A DNA stretch of 64,000 nt from Hydrogenophaga sp. Root209 (GTDB lineage: Bacteria; Pseudomonadota; Gammaproteobacteria; Burkholderiales; Burkholderiaceae_C): the NCBI RefSeq assembly GCF_001428625.1, contig NZ_LMIE01000012.1, forward strand, positions 259,182 through 323,181, written 5' to 3'. The notes under the pieces were generated by a model, which worked only from the letters and a program-made list of their open reading frames with translations, ran no database searches and was not told the DNA's origin. Below, in pieces: positions 45,576-54,526 of the stretch; the stretch's first letter is position 1; each line of letters opens with the position of its first letter. Both the position numbers and the translations under genes were made by a program.

Positions 45576-46256
45576 TTGACTCTGACGCACAACGGCCTCG
45601 TGGCCCAGTTGTCAAACGACGACCAGCGCTTGCTTGAGAGCCGCTGCAAGCCCGTGGAACTGGGCACAGGCGACATCCTGGCGGCCCCCCACCAGCCCAA
45701 TGGACACATTCACTTCCCGACCAGCGCCAGCGTGGCGCTGGTGGTGCGCCACACCGACGGCAGCGGCCTGGCCGTGGGTCTGACAGGCCGGGAAGGCGCC
45801 GTGGGTCTGCAACATGCGCTGGGGCTCGGCGCAGGCAACCTCACGCTGCACGTCCAGCGCGGTGGAACGGCTTTTCGCGCCGATGGTGAGGCACTGAAGC
45901 GGCTGGTGGCGCGACGCGGCAGCATGCTGCGGGTGTTCGCCATCTATATGTGGGTGTTCTCGCAGGAAGTGGCGTCCATGGCCGCGGCCTCCCAGTCGCA
46001 CGACATCAAGGCGCGGCTCGCGAACTGGATCCTGCTGAGCCACGCCCGCAACGGACAAGAAGATCTCTACCTGACCCACGCGCATCTGGCCGACATGCTG
46101 GGCGTGCGCCGAGCCGGCGTGACGCTGGCCGCCGTCGAACTCAAGGAGATGGGTCTGGTGGACTACCAGCGAGGGCGCATCCACATCCTGGACATGGATG
46201 GGCTGCGCGCCATGGCCAGGCGGCCCGCCTTGAACAACGGCCTGCCGCAGGCATAA
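45576..46256 (+). CDS. Crp/Fnr-type transcriptional regulator
   Basis: A 226-residue regulator with a cupin domain (VELGTGDILAAPHQPNGHIH) and a clear C-terminal winged helix-turn-helix (DLYLTHAHLADMLGVRRAGV, then LKEMGLVDYQRGRIHILD). Fe-S cysteines and the cAMP site are lacking. This type is common in Burkholderiales, and the ligand is unknown. The start is TTG at 45576 with GGGAG 5 nt upstream. It is divergent from a paralogue at 44584-45273 and ends 2 nt before the rnpB 3' end, which is encoded on the other strand. Confidence 0.85.
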   Translation: MTLTHNGLVAQLSNDDQRLLESRCKPVELGTGDILAAPHQPNGHIHFPTSASVALVVRHTDGSGLAVGLTGREGAVGLQHALGLGAGNLTLHVQRGGTAFRADGEALKRLVARRGSMLRVFAIYMWVFSQEVASMAAASQSHDIKARLANWILLSHARNGQEDLYLTHAHLADMLGVRRAGVTLAAVELKEMGLVDYQRGRIHILDMDGLRAMARRPALNNGLPQA

Positions 46257-46258
46257 GT

Positions 46259-46649
46259 GTGAAGCGCGCCGTTACGCCGGATTCTGTGCATCCGGAGCCT
46301 TCTTGCGAAGGCCCGGATGTGACCGCCATTCATCTGGGCCGGGGGTTGCCCACCCGGCTCGGTGCTACCTACCCGCCAGCTCTCCTCGCGGAACCACGAG
46401 GTTCGTCAACACGGCGAACCATGTCGCCTCAGGCTGGCCTATTTGGTATTGCTGCGCGTAGAGATTGCCCGTTTCACCCGAACTGAATCGGCTCGTCTCT
46501 GTTGCTCTGATCCTCACCTTAGGGCCTTGCGGCTTGTCGGTGGAGAGGTGTTACCTCCTACGCTGTCCTGTGCAGTCCGGACGTTCCTCCAGCACCCCCT
46601 TTCGGGTCCTCTTGCGAGGCAGTGCCAGCGACGGCCTGGCGCGCTTCAC
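46259..46649 (-). ncRNA. rnpB: RNase P RNA (bacterial class A)
   Basis: Catalytic RNA of RNase P, which matures tRNA 5' ends. On the minus strand the 5' end GUGAAGCGCGCC pairs with the 3' end GGCGCGCUUCAC as helix P1. Conserved regions appear in order: GAGGAACGUCCGGACU, a GGUAACACC loop region, ACAGAGA, GGGUGAAACGG, CAAAUAGG, CCCAGAUGAAUGGCGGUC, and ACAGAAUCCGGCGUAA near the 3' end. The length of about 391 nt is normal. Ends are set by P1. Short protein-like frames over this stretch are spurious. Confidence 0.97.
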
Positions 46650-46655
46650 GCGTGG

Positions 46656-46661
46656 ATTATC
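46656..46661 (-). promoter_or_regulatory. rnpB -10 box GATAAT
   Basis: GATAAT lies 6 nt before the predicted 5' end of RNase P RNA, overlapping the gap after the MATE gene. This is useful as an internal yardstick for where transcription starts relative to a -10 box in this genome. Confidence 0.7.
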
Positions 46662-46669
46662 CCCTGCCC

Positions 46670-48025
46670 TCAGACCAGGCGCTCGATCTTGCGGTGGCGC
46701 CAGACCAGCCGGTAGTAGCTGCTCTGCAGCACCAGCATGGCGACATACGCCACCGGGAACGCGACCCACACGCCGGCCAGGCCCATCTGGGCATCGAGCA
46801 GGTAGGCCGCCGGCAGCTGGATGCAGAGAATGCAGAAGACCGAGATCGCCATCGGAACCAGCACGTCACCGCTGGCGCGCATGAGGCCGCCCACCACCGC
46901 CTGGAAGCCGAACACCAGGATGCTCCACAGCATGATGTGCAGCAGGTATTCGGCCTGCACGCGCACCTCGGATTGCGTGAGGAACAGGCCCATCAGGCGG
47001 TGCGAGAGCGCATAACCCAGCAGCACCAGGGTGCCGGTAAGCAGCAGGTTGAGCCACAGGCCGGTGCGCAGGATCGCGCCCAGGCGGTCCACGCGGCCCG
47101 CGCCGATGGACTGCGCCGCGAGGATGGAAGCGGTGATCGCGATGGACAGCGCGGGGAACTGCACGTAGTTCACGATCTGCGTGACCGCACCGTAGGCCGC
47201 CGTGGCCTGCGAACCGTGACCGTTCACCAGCGCGAGGATCACCAGTTCGGAGACCGAGATCACCACCATCTGCAGGCCGGTCGGCAGGCCAATGCGCATC
47301 ACCTTGGCCAGGATGGCGCGGTCCAGCCGCAGCGCGTGCAACAGCTCGCGGTCGAAGGCCAGCACGTGTTTGCGGCGGCCCAGCCGCCAGACCAGGAAGC
47401 CCAGCGCCGCCGCGTAGGACACCAGCCCCGCGTAGGCCGCGCTCTGGATGCCCAGGCGCGGCAGACCGAGCCCGCCCTGGATCAGCGCCGGCGTGAGCAG
47501 CAGGCCGATCGCCGTCGACAGCAACAGCGCGACCAGCGGCGACACCGTGTCGCTCACGCCGCGCAGCAACTGCGTGAACAGAATGAACACCAGCAGCAGC
47601 GGCATGATGAGCAGCATCACCCGCGCGTAGGCCACGGCATCGTCGAGCACGTCCAGCGGCGTGCCCAGCGCCTGCATCGCCAGCCGCGCGAACGCCACGC
47701 CCAGCACCGCGGCCACGATGCCGATCAAGGCACCCAGCACCAGCGCCGTGCCCGCGATGGCCTTGACCTTGTGCGGCTCGCGCGCGCCCCAGGCCTGGCC
47801 GATCAGCACCGAAGCGCCCGCGCCGATGCCGATCACCAGCGAGATGAAGAAGAAGACGATGGGGAACATGCCCGAGACCGCCGCCAGCGCATGCGTGCCC
47901 AGCATCTGGCCGATGTAGATGCCGTTGAGCGTGCCCGACAGGCCTTGCAGGATGTTGGACAGCACCATGGGCACGAGGAACACGAGATAGACGCGCCAGA
48001 GCGGGCCTTGGGGAGCGTTGGGCAT
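46670..48025 (-). CDS. MATE-family efflux transporter
   Basis: A 451-residue inner-membrane antiporter of the MatE family with 12 predicted membrane helices in two homologous halves (VYLVFLVPMVLSNILQGLSG at the start of the first, MRIGLPTGLQMVVISVSELV at the start of the second). Such proteins export cationic drugs and metabolites in exchange for Na+ or H+; the substrate here is unknown. It lies just upstream of rnpB on the same strand and 30 nt behind the DUF2239 gene. Confidence 0.92.
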   Translation of the reverse strand: MPNAPQGPLWRVYLVFLVPMVLSNILQGLSGTLNGIYIGQMLGTHALAAVSGMFPIVFFFISLVIGIGAGASVLIGQAWGAREPHKVKAIAGTALVLGALIGIVAAVLGVAFARLAMQALGTPLDVLDDAVAYARVMLLIMPLLLVFILFTQLLRGVSDTVSPLVALLLSTAIGLLLTPALIQGGLGLPRLGIQSAAYAGLVSYAAALGFLVWRLGRRKHVLAFDRELLHALRLDRAILAKVMRIGLPTGLQMVVISVSELVILALVNGHGSQATAAYGAVTQIVNYVQFPALSIAITASILAAQSIGAGRVDRLGAILRTGLWLNLLLTGTLVLLGYALSHRLMGLFLTQSEVRVQAEYLLHIMLWSILVFGFQAVVGGLMRASGDVLVPMAISVFCILCIQLPAAYLLDAQMGLAGVWVAFPVAYVAMLVLQSSYYRLVWRHRKIERLV

Positions 48026-48055
48026 ACGGATTCCGTTGAAAGAGGAAGCGAAGGG

Positions 48056-48562
48056 TCAGGCGGGCGGTGGGGCGGCTTCGGACACGAAGGAGTCCCGTGC
48101 CAGCCAGGCCAGGTGGGCCTGCACGTCGGGTGGCCAGCCAGCGATGCAGCGCGCAAACGCGTCGGCGTCCTGCGCAAACAGCGCACGTGAGGCTTCCTCG
48201 AAACCCGCGAAACCGCCCGCGATGGCGCTCATGAAACGGTAAGTCCGCTCCTTGGCCTGACGCCAGCCATCGCGCCCGGCGTGGCTGCGGCGGGCTTCCT
48301 CGACCAGGCGCCGCAAGGCCGCCGACCCCACCTGGGGTGCGGCGGCCGGCGCCGCGCGGGTGGGCGCCTCCACAGGCGTGGAGGGGTAACCCGCAGGCCA
48401 GGGATGATCAACCAACGCGCCGGTGGCGTCGTCGAACACCAGCAGGCCACCGGCCGAGAGGTCGAGCGCGGCCAACGCCCGCGCCACCTCGTCGTAAGTG
48501 CCGAAGGCCACGCGCCGGGCGCCCAGAAACGCGGTGCAGGCAGGGGAAGATGGAGAAGACAT
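48056..48562 (-). CDS. DUF2239 family protein
   Basis: A 168-residue protein matching DUF2239. TAFLGARRVAFGTYDEVARA and GLLVFDDATGALVDHPW form the N-terminal beta-rich part, a Pro/Ala linker follows, and a helical C-terminus (RTYRFMSAIAGGFAGFEEAS, then FARCIAGWPPDVQAHLAWLA) completes it. Function is unknown. The ATG at 48562 is 7 nt downstream of TACAAT and has no Shine-Dalgarno sequence. Two copies of ACCCGGGT lie directly upstream. Probably transcribed with the MATE gene. Confidence 0.82.
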   Translation of the reverse strand: MSSPSSPACTAFLGARRVAFGTYDEVARALAALDLSAGGLLVFDDATGALVDHPWPAGYPSTPVEAPTRAAPAAAPQVGSAALRRLVEEARRSHAGRDGWRQAKERTYRFMSAIAGGFAGFEEASRALFAQDADAFARCIAGWPPDVQAHLAWLARDSFVSEAAPPPA

Positions 48563-48569
48563 GCGGCGT

Positions 48570-48575
48570 ATTGTA
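48570..48575 (-). promoter_or_regulatory. Candidate -10 hexamer TACAAT of the DUF2239 gene
   Basis: TACAAT on the minus strand, 7 nt from the ATG at 48562, touching the first ACCCGGGT box. No Shine-Dalgarno sequence is present. Confidence 0.5.
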
Positions 48576-48601
48576 CCCGGGTTTAATCGTTTTACCCGGG
48601 T
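48575..48601. promoter_or_regulatory. Pair of ACCCGGGT palindromes, possible operator
   Basis: The 8-bp palindrome ACCCGGGT occurs at 48575-48582 and again at 48594-48601, 19 bp apart, in the 129-bp divergent region between the DUF2239 gene and the flavoprotein gene. The first copy touches the candidate -10 box, so a protein bound there would block transcription of the DUF2239/MATE unit. Confidence 0.45.
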
Positions 48602-48691
48602 CATTTAAAAGCGCCGCCGTTCGCCCTGCTTCGCATTGACGACAATACGCGGGCTCCGTCTTCTGCTTGATCAACACAAGCCCCACGACAC

Positions 48692-50551
48692 ATGATCCGC
48701 CTCTCCGAACTCAAACTGCCATTGGCCGAGGTGCCGGCCGAACACCGCCGCGCCGCCGACGCCCCCACCGAAACCGAGGTCGACCGGCAACCGCCGCCGC
48801 ACCCGGTGGACGCCCTCACCCGTCTCGCGGCCGCCGCCCTGGGCGTCGACCCCGCGCAGATCGCCCACCTGCACGTCTTCAAGCGCAGCTTCGACGCGCG
48901 CAAGGCCGACCTGCTCGCGGTCTACATCGTCGACTTGACCCTGGCCGACCCGGCGCAGGAAGCCGCCCTGCTCGCCGCGCATGCGGGCAAGCCCCATGTG
49001 CAGCCCACGCCCGACATGGCCTGGCACCCGCCCGGCCACGCCCCGGCCGACTGGCCTGCCGACGAACGCGAACGCCCGGTGGTGGTCGGCCTGGGCCCCT
49101 GCGGCCTGTTCACCGCGCTGGCCCTGGCGCAAATGGGGTTCAAGCCCATCGTGCTGGAGCGCGGCAAGCCGGTGCGCGAGCGCACCAAGGACACCTGGGG
49201 GCTGTGGCGCAAACACGTGCTCAACCCCGAAAGCAACGTGCAGTACGGCGAGGGGGGCGCGGGACTGTTCTCCGACGGCAAGCTCTACAGCCAGATCAAG
49301 GATCCGCGCTTCCTGGGCCGTAAGGTCATGCAGGAATTCGTGGACGCGGGCGCACCGCCCGAGATCCTCTACACCGCGCACCCGCACATCGGCACCTTCA
49401 AGCTGGTGCGCGTGGTGGAAGCCATGCGCGAGAAGATCGTCGCGCTCGGTGGCGAGATCCGCTTCCAGCACCAGGTCTGCGGTCTCACACTGGCGCGCGA
49501 GGGCGACGCTCAGCGCATCGAGTCACTGCAGGTGCGCCGCCTTGACACCGGCGACACCGTGGACATGCCGGTGCAGCGCGTGGTGCTCGCGCTGGGCCAC
49601 AGCTCGCGCGACACCTTCGCCCTGCTCTGGGACGCGGGCGTGTTCATGGAAGCCAAGCCGTTCTCCATCGGCTTTCGCATCGAACACCCGCAGGGCGTGA
49701 TCGACCGCGCGCGCTGGGGCCGCCACGCCGGCCACCCGCTGTTGGGCGCGGCCGACTACAAGCTCGTGCACCATGCGAAGAACGGCCGCGCGGTCTACAG
49801 CTTCTGCATGTGCCCGGGTGGCATGGTGGTGGCCGCGACCTCCGAGCCCGGTCGCGTGGTCACCAACGGCATGAGTCAGTACTCTCGCAACGAACGCAAC
49901 GCCAACGCGGGCCTGGTGGTCGGCATCGAACCGGTGGACTTCCCGCAAAGCTTCCCACGCGATGTGCCGCTGTGGACCGCCGCCTTCGGCGCATCGGACG
50001 GCCAGCGCTACGCCGCACAGGCCGCACAACTCGCCGCCACGGGCCAGAACCATCCGTTGGCCGGCATCGTGCTGCAGCGCGAACTCGAAGCGCGTGCCTA
50101 CCAGCTCGGGGGCAGCACTTACGAAGCCCCTGGGCAACTGGTGGGTGATTTTCTGGCGCGGCGCCCATCCAGCGAACTGGGCGAGGTGGTGCCCTCGTAC
50201 CAGCCGGGCGTGAAACTGGGCGATCTGGCGCCGGCCCTGCCCGCCTACGCCATCGAGGCCATGATGGAGGCGCTGCCGGTGTTCGGTCGCAAGATCGCCG
50301 GCTACGACATGGCCGACGCGGTGCTGACCGGCGTGGAGACCCGCACGTCTGCACCGCTGCGCATCACGCGTGGTGACGACTTGCAGAGCCTGAACACATG
50401 CGGGCTGTACCCGGCCGGTGAAGGCGCAGGCTATGCGGGCGGCATCCTCTCGGCGGGGGTCGACGGCCTGAAGGTGGCCGAAGCATTGGTGCTGGATCTG
50501 CTCCAGGACCTCACCCCAACGCCAAGCGCTGCAAAAACGCCGGCGTTGTGA
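48692..50551 (+). CDS. COG2509 FAD-dependent dehydrogenase-like protein
   Basis: A 619-residue flavoprotein of the uncharacterised COG2509 family. The first 125 residues are a family-specific domain (LGVDPAQIAHLHVFKRSFDA), then the FAD GxGxxG site VVVGLGPCGLFTALALAQ (131-148), ERGKPVRERTKDTWGLWR, the long conserved NVQYGEGGAGLFSDGKL, CMCPGGMVVAA, and the C-terminal YPAGEGAGYAGGILSAGVDG closing the FAD fold. Substrate and electron partner are unknown; FixC- or thiazole-type relatives are more distant. It has a leader of roughly 40-60 nt and stands alone. Confidence 0.88.
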   Translation: MIRLSELKLPLAEVPAEHRRAADAPTETEVDRQPPPHPVDALTRLAAAALGVDPAQIAHLHVFKRSFDARKADLLAVYIVDLTLADPAQEAALLAAHAGKPHVQPTPDMAWHPPGHAPADWPADERERPVVVGLGPCGLFTALALAQMGFKPIVLERGKPVRERTKDTWGLWRKHVLNPESNVQYGEGGAGLFSDGKLYSQIKDPRFLGRKVMQEFVDAGAPPEILYTAHPHIGTFKLVRVVEAMREKIVALGGEIRFQHQVCGLTLAREGDAQRIESLQVRRLDTGDTVDMPVQRVVLALGHSSRDTFALLWDAGVFMEAKPFSIGFRIEHPQGVIDRARWGRHAGHPLLGAADYKLVHHAKNGRAVYSFCMCPGGMVVAATSEPGRVVTNGMSQYSRNERNANAGLVVGIEPVDFPQSFPRDVPLWTAAFGASDGQRYAAQAAQLAATGQNHPLAGIVLQRELEARAYQLGGSTYEAPGQLVGDFLARRPSSELGEVVPSYQPGVKLGDLAPALPAYAIEAMMEALPVFGRKIAGYDMADAVLTGVETRTSAPLRITRGDDLQSLNTCGLYPAGEGAGYAGGILSAGVDGLKVAEALVLDLLQDLTPTPSAAKTPAL

Positions 50552-50627
50552 CGATTCTTTACACGCGGTGCATCAGGGCTTGACAGCAAAAGAGCAGACT
50601 TCAAGCTACCCCCATCAGGAGTTGTTC

Positions 50628-51329
50628 ATGAAAACCCCCGTCCTCATTCCCTTCGCTGCGGGCCTGCTTGCCCTGGCCGGCAGCGGTGTGGCGCACGCCC
50701 AGGAAGAACAAGGCCGCGTGATCAGCAGCACGCCGGTGGTGCAACAAGTGGCCGTGCCGCGCGAGGTGTGCAGCGACGAGCGCGTGACTTACCAAGGCCA
50801 GAAATCGGGCGCAGGCGCCCTGCTCGGCGGCATCGCCGGCGGCGCCGCAGGCAATGCGATCGGCAATGGCGGAGGCCGTGCCGCGGCCACCGTGATCGGC
50901 CTGGTCGGCGGCGCGATTCTGGGCGACCGCATCGAAGGCCCGGGCCAGCCCTACACCGAGACCTACCGCCAGTGCGGCACGCAGATGTTCTACGAAAACC
51001 GCACCGTGGCCTACAACGTGGTCTATGAATACGCCGGGCGGCAATACAACGTGCAGACCCCGCAGGACCCGGGCCGCTACATCCGTCTGAACGTGTCACC
51101 GGTGGACGTCCTGCCGCCGCCCGTCTACAACAGCGCACCGGTGTACCAGCACCAAACAGAGTACTACCCGAGCAACACCCGCATCACCATCGGTACACAG
51201 TACTACCCGCGCTACCAGGTCTCACCGGGCGTGATCTACATCAACGGCTACCGCTCGGGCCACCGCCACGACGACCGACGCTACAGGGACGGTCATCGCG
51301 ACAACGATCGCTGGGACCGTCATCGCTGA
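50628..51329 (+). CDS. Exported glycine-zipper protein (YMGG-like / Rick_17kDa-type)
   Basis: A 233-residue secreted or envelope protein. MKTPVLIPFAAGLLALAGSG with the AHAQ cut site is a clear signal peptide (no lipobox Cys). GALLGGIAGGAAGNAIGNGG and GLVGGAILGDRI form the glycine zipper that can insert in membranes, and the remainder is Tyr/Pro/Asn-rich, ending in a His/Arg/Asp-rich tail. AGGAG precedes the ATG at 50628. Function in the envelope is unknown; similar proteins accompany outer-membrane stress responses. It is followed by a strong terminator. Confidence 0.85.
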   Translation: MKTPVLIPFAAGLLALAGSGVAHAQEEQGRVISSTPVVQQVAVPREVCSDERVTYQGQKSGAGALLGGIAGGAAGNAIGNGGGRAAATVIGLVGGAILGDRIEGPGQPYTETYRQCGTQMFYENRTVAYNVVYEYAGRQYNVQTPQDPGRYIRLNVSPVDVLPPPVYNSAPVYQHQTEYYPSNTRITIGTQYYPRYQVSPGVIYINGYRSGHRHDDRRYRDGHRDNDRWDRHR

Positions 51330-51336
51330 TTCCCGT

Positions 51337-51380
51337 CAGACAGCAAAAAAGCGACCCGAGGGTCGCTTTTTTGCTGTCTG
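51337..51380. terminator. Bidirectional terminator: perfect 21-nt inverted repeat
   Basis: Arms 51337-51357 and 51360-51380 are perfectly complementary around a two-base centre, so the stem is about 20 bp with a GAG-type loop. The stem holds an A6/T6 block, so the transcript has a U run on both strands. It separates the glycine-zipper gene (+) from htpX (-), both ending here. Confidence 0.92.
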
Positions 51381-51388
51381 GTGGACGT

Positions 51389-52258
51389 TCAGCTCTGTTG
51401 CAATGCCGCGATGCGCTCTTCGATCGGCGGGTGTGTCGAGAACAGTTTGCCCAGGCCGCCAGCGATGCCGAGTGCCTGCATGGTCTTGGGCAGCTCGCCC
51501 GGCGTGAGGCCACCCAGGCGAGCCAGCGCGTTGATCATGGGCTGCTTGCGGCCCATGAGGCCGGCAGCACCGGCGTCGGCACGGAACTCGCGCTGGCGGC
51601 TGAACCAGGCCACGATGATCGCGGCCAGGAAACCCAGCACGATGTCCATCACGATGGTGGTGATCATGTAGCCGATGCCGGGGCCGCTGCTGTTGCTGTC
51701 GCCCCTGCGCAGGAAGCTGTCCACCGCATAGCCGATCACGCGGCTGAGGAACACCACGAAGGTGTTCATCACCCCTTGGATCAGCGTCATGGTGACCATG
51801 TCGCCGTTGGCCACGTGGGCGACCTCGTGGCCGATCACGGCTTCGACTTCTTCCTTCGTCATGTTCTGCAGCAGGCCGGTGGACACCGCCACGAGCGCGG
51901 AGTTCTTGAACGCACCCGTGGCAAACGCATTGGGTGCACCTTCAAAGATGGCCACCTCGGGCATGCCGATGCCGGCCTTGTCGGCGAAACGGCGCACGGT
52001 CTCCACGATCCACGCTTCGTCGGACGTTTGAGGCTGGTTGATCACGCGCGCACCCGTGCTGAACTTGGCCATGGGCTTGCTGATCAGCAACGAAATGATG
52101 GCACCACCAAAGCCGATCACGAGCGAGAACCCGGCCAAGGCCGTCATGTTCAGGCCGTTGGCGGTGAGGAAGCGATCCACGCCCAGGATGCGGGTGGTGA
52201 TCAACAGCACCGCCATCACGGCGAAGTTGGTCAGGACGAACAGCAGGATGCGTTTCAT
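51389..52258 (-). CDS. htpX: Membrane zinc metalloprotease HtpX
   Basis: Inner-membrane M48 protease for misfolded membrane proteins. The 289 residues have an N-terminal helix pair (about 4-20 and 32-54), the zinc motif in [16 protein letters not shown] (HExxH), two further helices, and the Glu ligand in [15 protein letters not shown]. The C-terminal [13 protein letters not shown] is characteristic. The ATG at 52258 has GGAG upstream and gives the standard N-terminus [15 protein letters not shown]. Stress control is likely but no heat-shock promoter was identified. Confidence 0.97.
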   Translation of the reverse strand: MKRILLFVLTNFAVMAVLLITTRILGVDRFLTANGLNMTALAGFSLVIGFGGAIISLLISKPMAKFSTGARVINQPQTSDEAWIVETVRRFADKAGIGMPEVAIFEGAPNAFATGAFKNSALVAVSTGLLQNMTKEEVEAVIGHEVAHVANGDMVTMTLIQGVMNTFVVFLSRVIGYAVDSFLRRGDSNSSGPGIGYMITTIVMDIVLGFLAAIIVAWFSRQREFRADAGAAGLMGRKQPMINALARLGGLTPGELPKTMQALGIAGGLGKLFSTHPPIEERIAALQQS

Positions 52259-52352
52259 GGGGACTCCGGGTAGTGTCAAAGACAACGGGATGATAAGTGG
52301 GGCTTGCTGTGCGGTTCTTCAAGGCACACCAGCTTCAGGTGATCCCCGATGG

Positions 52353-53738
52353 TCAGACCTGGGGCAGCAAGAACCGCCGTTCCCAGGCGCTGATCTCGTT
52401 CAGAAAGCTGTCGTGCTCCATCGCCTTGACCGCGAGATAGGCCCGCACGAAGCGCTCTCCCAGCAAGCGTGGCGCGTGTTCACTCTGGGCCATTTGTTCG
52501 TGGGCGGTTGAAAAAGTTCGCGGCAGACCACGCGGCAGGTCGTAGCCGTTGCCTTGCACCGGATCGCCCGGCAGACAGCGCGTCTGCAGCCCGGCCAGGC
52601 CGGCAGCCAGCGTGGCGGCCATGGCCAGATAGGGGTTGGCGTCGGCGCCGGCCAGCCGGTTTTCCACGCGGCGAGCCACAGCCGGACTCACTGGCACTCG
52701 CAGCCCGGCGGTGCGGTTGTCGTAGCCCCACGCCACGTTGGTGGGTGCCTGACTGCCGGCCACGTAGCGGCGGTACGAATTGACCGTGGGTGCATAGATG
52801 AGCGCGAGGTCCGGCGTGTAGGCCTGCAAGCCGCCGATGTAGTGCAGGAATGCGTCACTGGCGGAGCCATCGGCCTGGCTGAAGATGTTGCGACCCTCAG
52901 CGTCCACCACGCTCTGATGCAGGTGCATGGAGCTGCCGGCTTCGCCTGCGATGGGCTTGGCCATGAACACCGCGTTCAGCCCGTGCTGCAGGGCGATCTC
53001 GCGCGCCGCAGTCTTGAACAGAAAGGCCTGGTCGGCCACCGCCACAGGGTCACCGTGCAGGAGGTTGATCTCGTACTGGCAGGGGCCCACCTCGTGCAGC
53101 CAGGTATCGGCGCGGATGCCCAGGGCGTCGATGGCGGCGTGGAACGCATCCCAGAACGGCGCCAGCTCGTTGAGTGCGTTCAGGCTGAAGGCAGACTGCC
53201 CCACCTCGGGCCGGCCACCGCGCCCCAGCGGCGCGGTGAGTGGCTGGGCCGGGTCGGTCATGGCGGCGGTCAGGTAGAACTCGATCTCGGGCGCCACCAC
53301 GGGTGTGAGGCCCATGGTTTGGTAACGCGCGACCACGTTCTTGAGCACCGAACGCGGGGCAAATTCACACAGGCTGCCGTCGAGCTCCACGCAGTCGTGC
53401 ACCGCCAGGTAGCGCGGCACGCTGGCCCAGGGTGCGAGCTTGAGCGTGGCCAGGTCGGGCACCAGTCGCACGTCGGGGTCACTGTCGGGAAAGATCGGGT
53501 CGTAGGAGTACTCCCCCGTCACGCACTGCATGGGGATGGCCTGGCAGATGCGCAGCTCGCCGCCCGCCGCGAAGCTGCCCGCGGGCATGAGCTTGCCGCG
53601 CGGGTAACCGGTGACGTCGGCAAACAGGCACTCAACATCGCGCACGCCGCTGGCGCGGAAATGGGCCGCGAGTTCGGCGCGGTCGACGTCCTGTGTCAGA
53701 TTCAGGTGGGACCAGGAGGGCGATGTCGGCAAGGTCAT
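52353..53738 (-). CDS. Glutamine synthetase family ligase (gamma-glutamylamine type)
   Basis: ATP-dependent ligase of the GlnA/PuuA superfamily, 461 residues. Visible: the N-terminal beta-grasp (VECLFADVTGYPRGKLMPAG), a Glu-rich metal site (VVAPEIEFYL), the ATP signature KPIAGEAGSSMHLHQS, and the Arg block NRTAGLRVPVSPAVARRVEN. The N-terminus and short length are closer to gamma-glutamylputrescine synthetase than to housekeeping GlnA, so the likely role is glutamylating an amine. The amine cannot be named from sequence. It ends the overlapping chain pyrC-NYN-DUF3025-ligase; its ATG overlaps DUF3025 as ATGA. Confidence 0.85.
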   Translation of the reverse strand: MTLPTSPSWSHLNLTQDVDRAELAAHFRASGVRDVECLFADVTGYPRGKLMPAGSFAAGGELRICQAIPMQCVTGEYSYDPIFPDSDPDVRLVPDLATLKLAPWASVPRYLAVHDCVELDGSLCEFAPRSVLKNVVARYQTMGLTPVVAPEIEFYLTAAMTDPAQPLTAPLGRGGRPEVGQSAFSLNALNELAPFWDAFHAAIDALGIRADTWLHEVGPCQYEINLLHGDPVAVADQAFLFKTAAREIALQHGLNAVFMAKPIAGEAGSSMHLHQSVVDAEGRNIFSQADGSASDAFLHYIGGLQAYTPDLALIYAPTVNSYRRYVAGSQAPTNVAWGYDNRTAGLRVPVSPAVARRVENRLAGADANPYLAMAATLAAGLAGLQTRCLPGDPVQGNGYDLPRGLPRTFSTAHEQMAQSEHAPRLLGERFVRAYLAVKAMEHDSFLNEISAWERRFLLPQV

Positions 53739-54526
53739 GGGTTGTCCAATGGAGCGTCGGGACGACGGGGGCGGAACACGTCGGCGTCGGCATAGTAAGT
53801 GGGATCCTCGTTGGCAGGCCACCAACCCGGCACGCCCATCACGGGCAAGGGCGTGAACGGCTTGCCCGCCAGCACCGGCCCGCTCAGGCCTCGGGCCAGC
53901 CAGGCGTCCCAGGCAGCGAGGTCCTCACCCAAGGCCATGGGCACAGGCACCCGCAACACATGGGCGGTGATGGATTTGTAGGGTGTGACCAGTTTTTCGA
54001 GCAGCGCATGGCCGAACAGCACCAGCCGCGCCTGCGCCCATAGCGGGCGCAGCGTGACAAACAGGCGGTGCCAATCGCGCGCCGTCAACGCGTCCCACAG
54101 CGGCTCGGGGGCTTGCAGCAGCGCCGCGTTTTCGTCGAACAGCGTGAGCGCATCGCGAACCGGTCCGCGCACCTCGCGCACGCCAGCCCGCGCGATTTCA
54201 GCCGCCTGCAGTTGGTTGAGGCGCTGCTTGGTCAGTGGAAAGCGCAACCAGCACAGGCCGTTGAAAAAATCGTGCAGGTTCTCGCGTGTGGGCACGCGGC
54301 CGGTGTCGAAGATGAACTGCTCATAGGCCGTGCCCGGGGGCAGCTCGGCCTGCGGCACAAAACGCACCGGCGAGCCGAGGGCCCGGTTGAGCATCTGGGA
54401 CACAGAGGCATCGCCTGCGCTCATCGGGCTGGTCAAGCCCTCACCGGGACATCGCCATGGTGCAAGCCCGGGAGCTGACCAGTCAATGGCATGAACCGGC
54501 GACGCAGATCCGCCCGGCCCACTCAT
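53735..54526 (-). CDS. DUF3025 family protein
   Basis: A 263-residue protein of DUF3025. TAYEQFIFDTGRVPTRENLH and DFFNGLCWLRFPLTKQRLNQ are the family signatures, followed by LTLFDENAALLQAP and GHALLEKLVTPYKSITAHVL. There is no membrane segment or known active site; function is unknown. Both ends overlap neighbours by 4 nt (NYN protein upstream, ligase downstream), so it is translated in the same operon. Confidence 0.85.
   Translation of the reverse strand: MSGPGGSASPVHAIDWSAPGLAPWRCPGEGLTSPMSAGDASVSQMLNRALGSPVRFVPQAELPPGTAYEQFIFDTGRVPTRENLHDFFNGLCWLRFPLTKQRLNQLQAAEIARAGVREVRGPVRDALTLFDENAALLQAPEPLWDALTARDWHRLFVTLRPLWAQARLVLFGHALLEKLVTPYKSITAHVLRVPVPMALGEDLAAWDAWLARGLSGPVLAGKPFTPLPVMGVPGWWPANEDPTYYADADVFRPRRPDAPLDNP

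Noticed and set aside
45361-45579. 72-codon plus-strand frame in the Crp/Fnr intergenic region
   Set aside because: Starts within the palindrome, has no ribosome site and no recognisable product.
46362-46884. Short protein-like frames over the rnpB region
   Set aside because: The sequence is RNase P RNA with clear P1 pairing and conserved regions.
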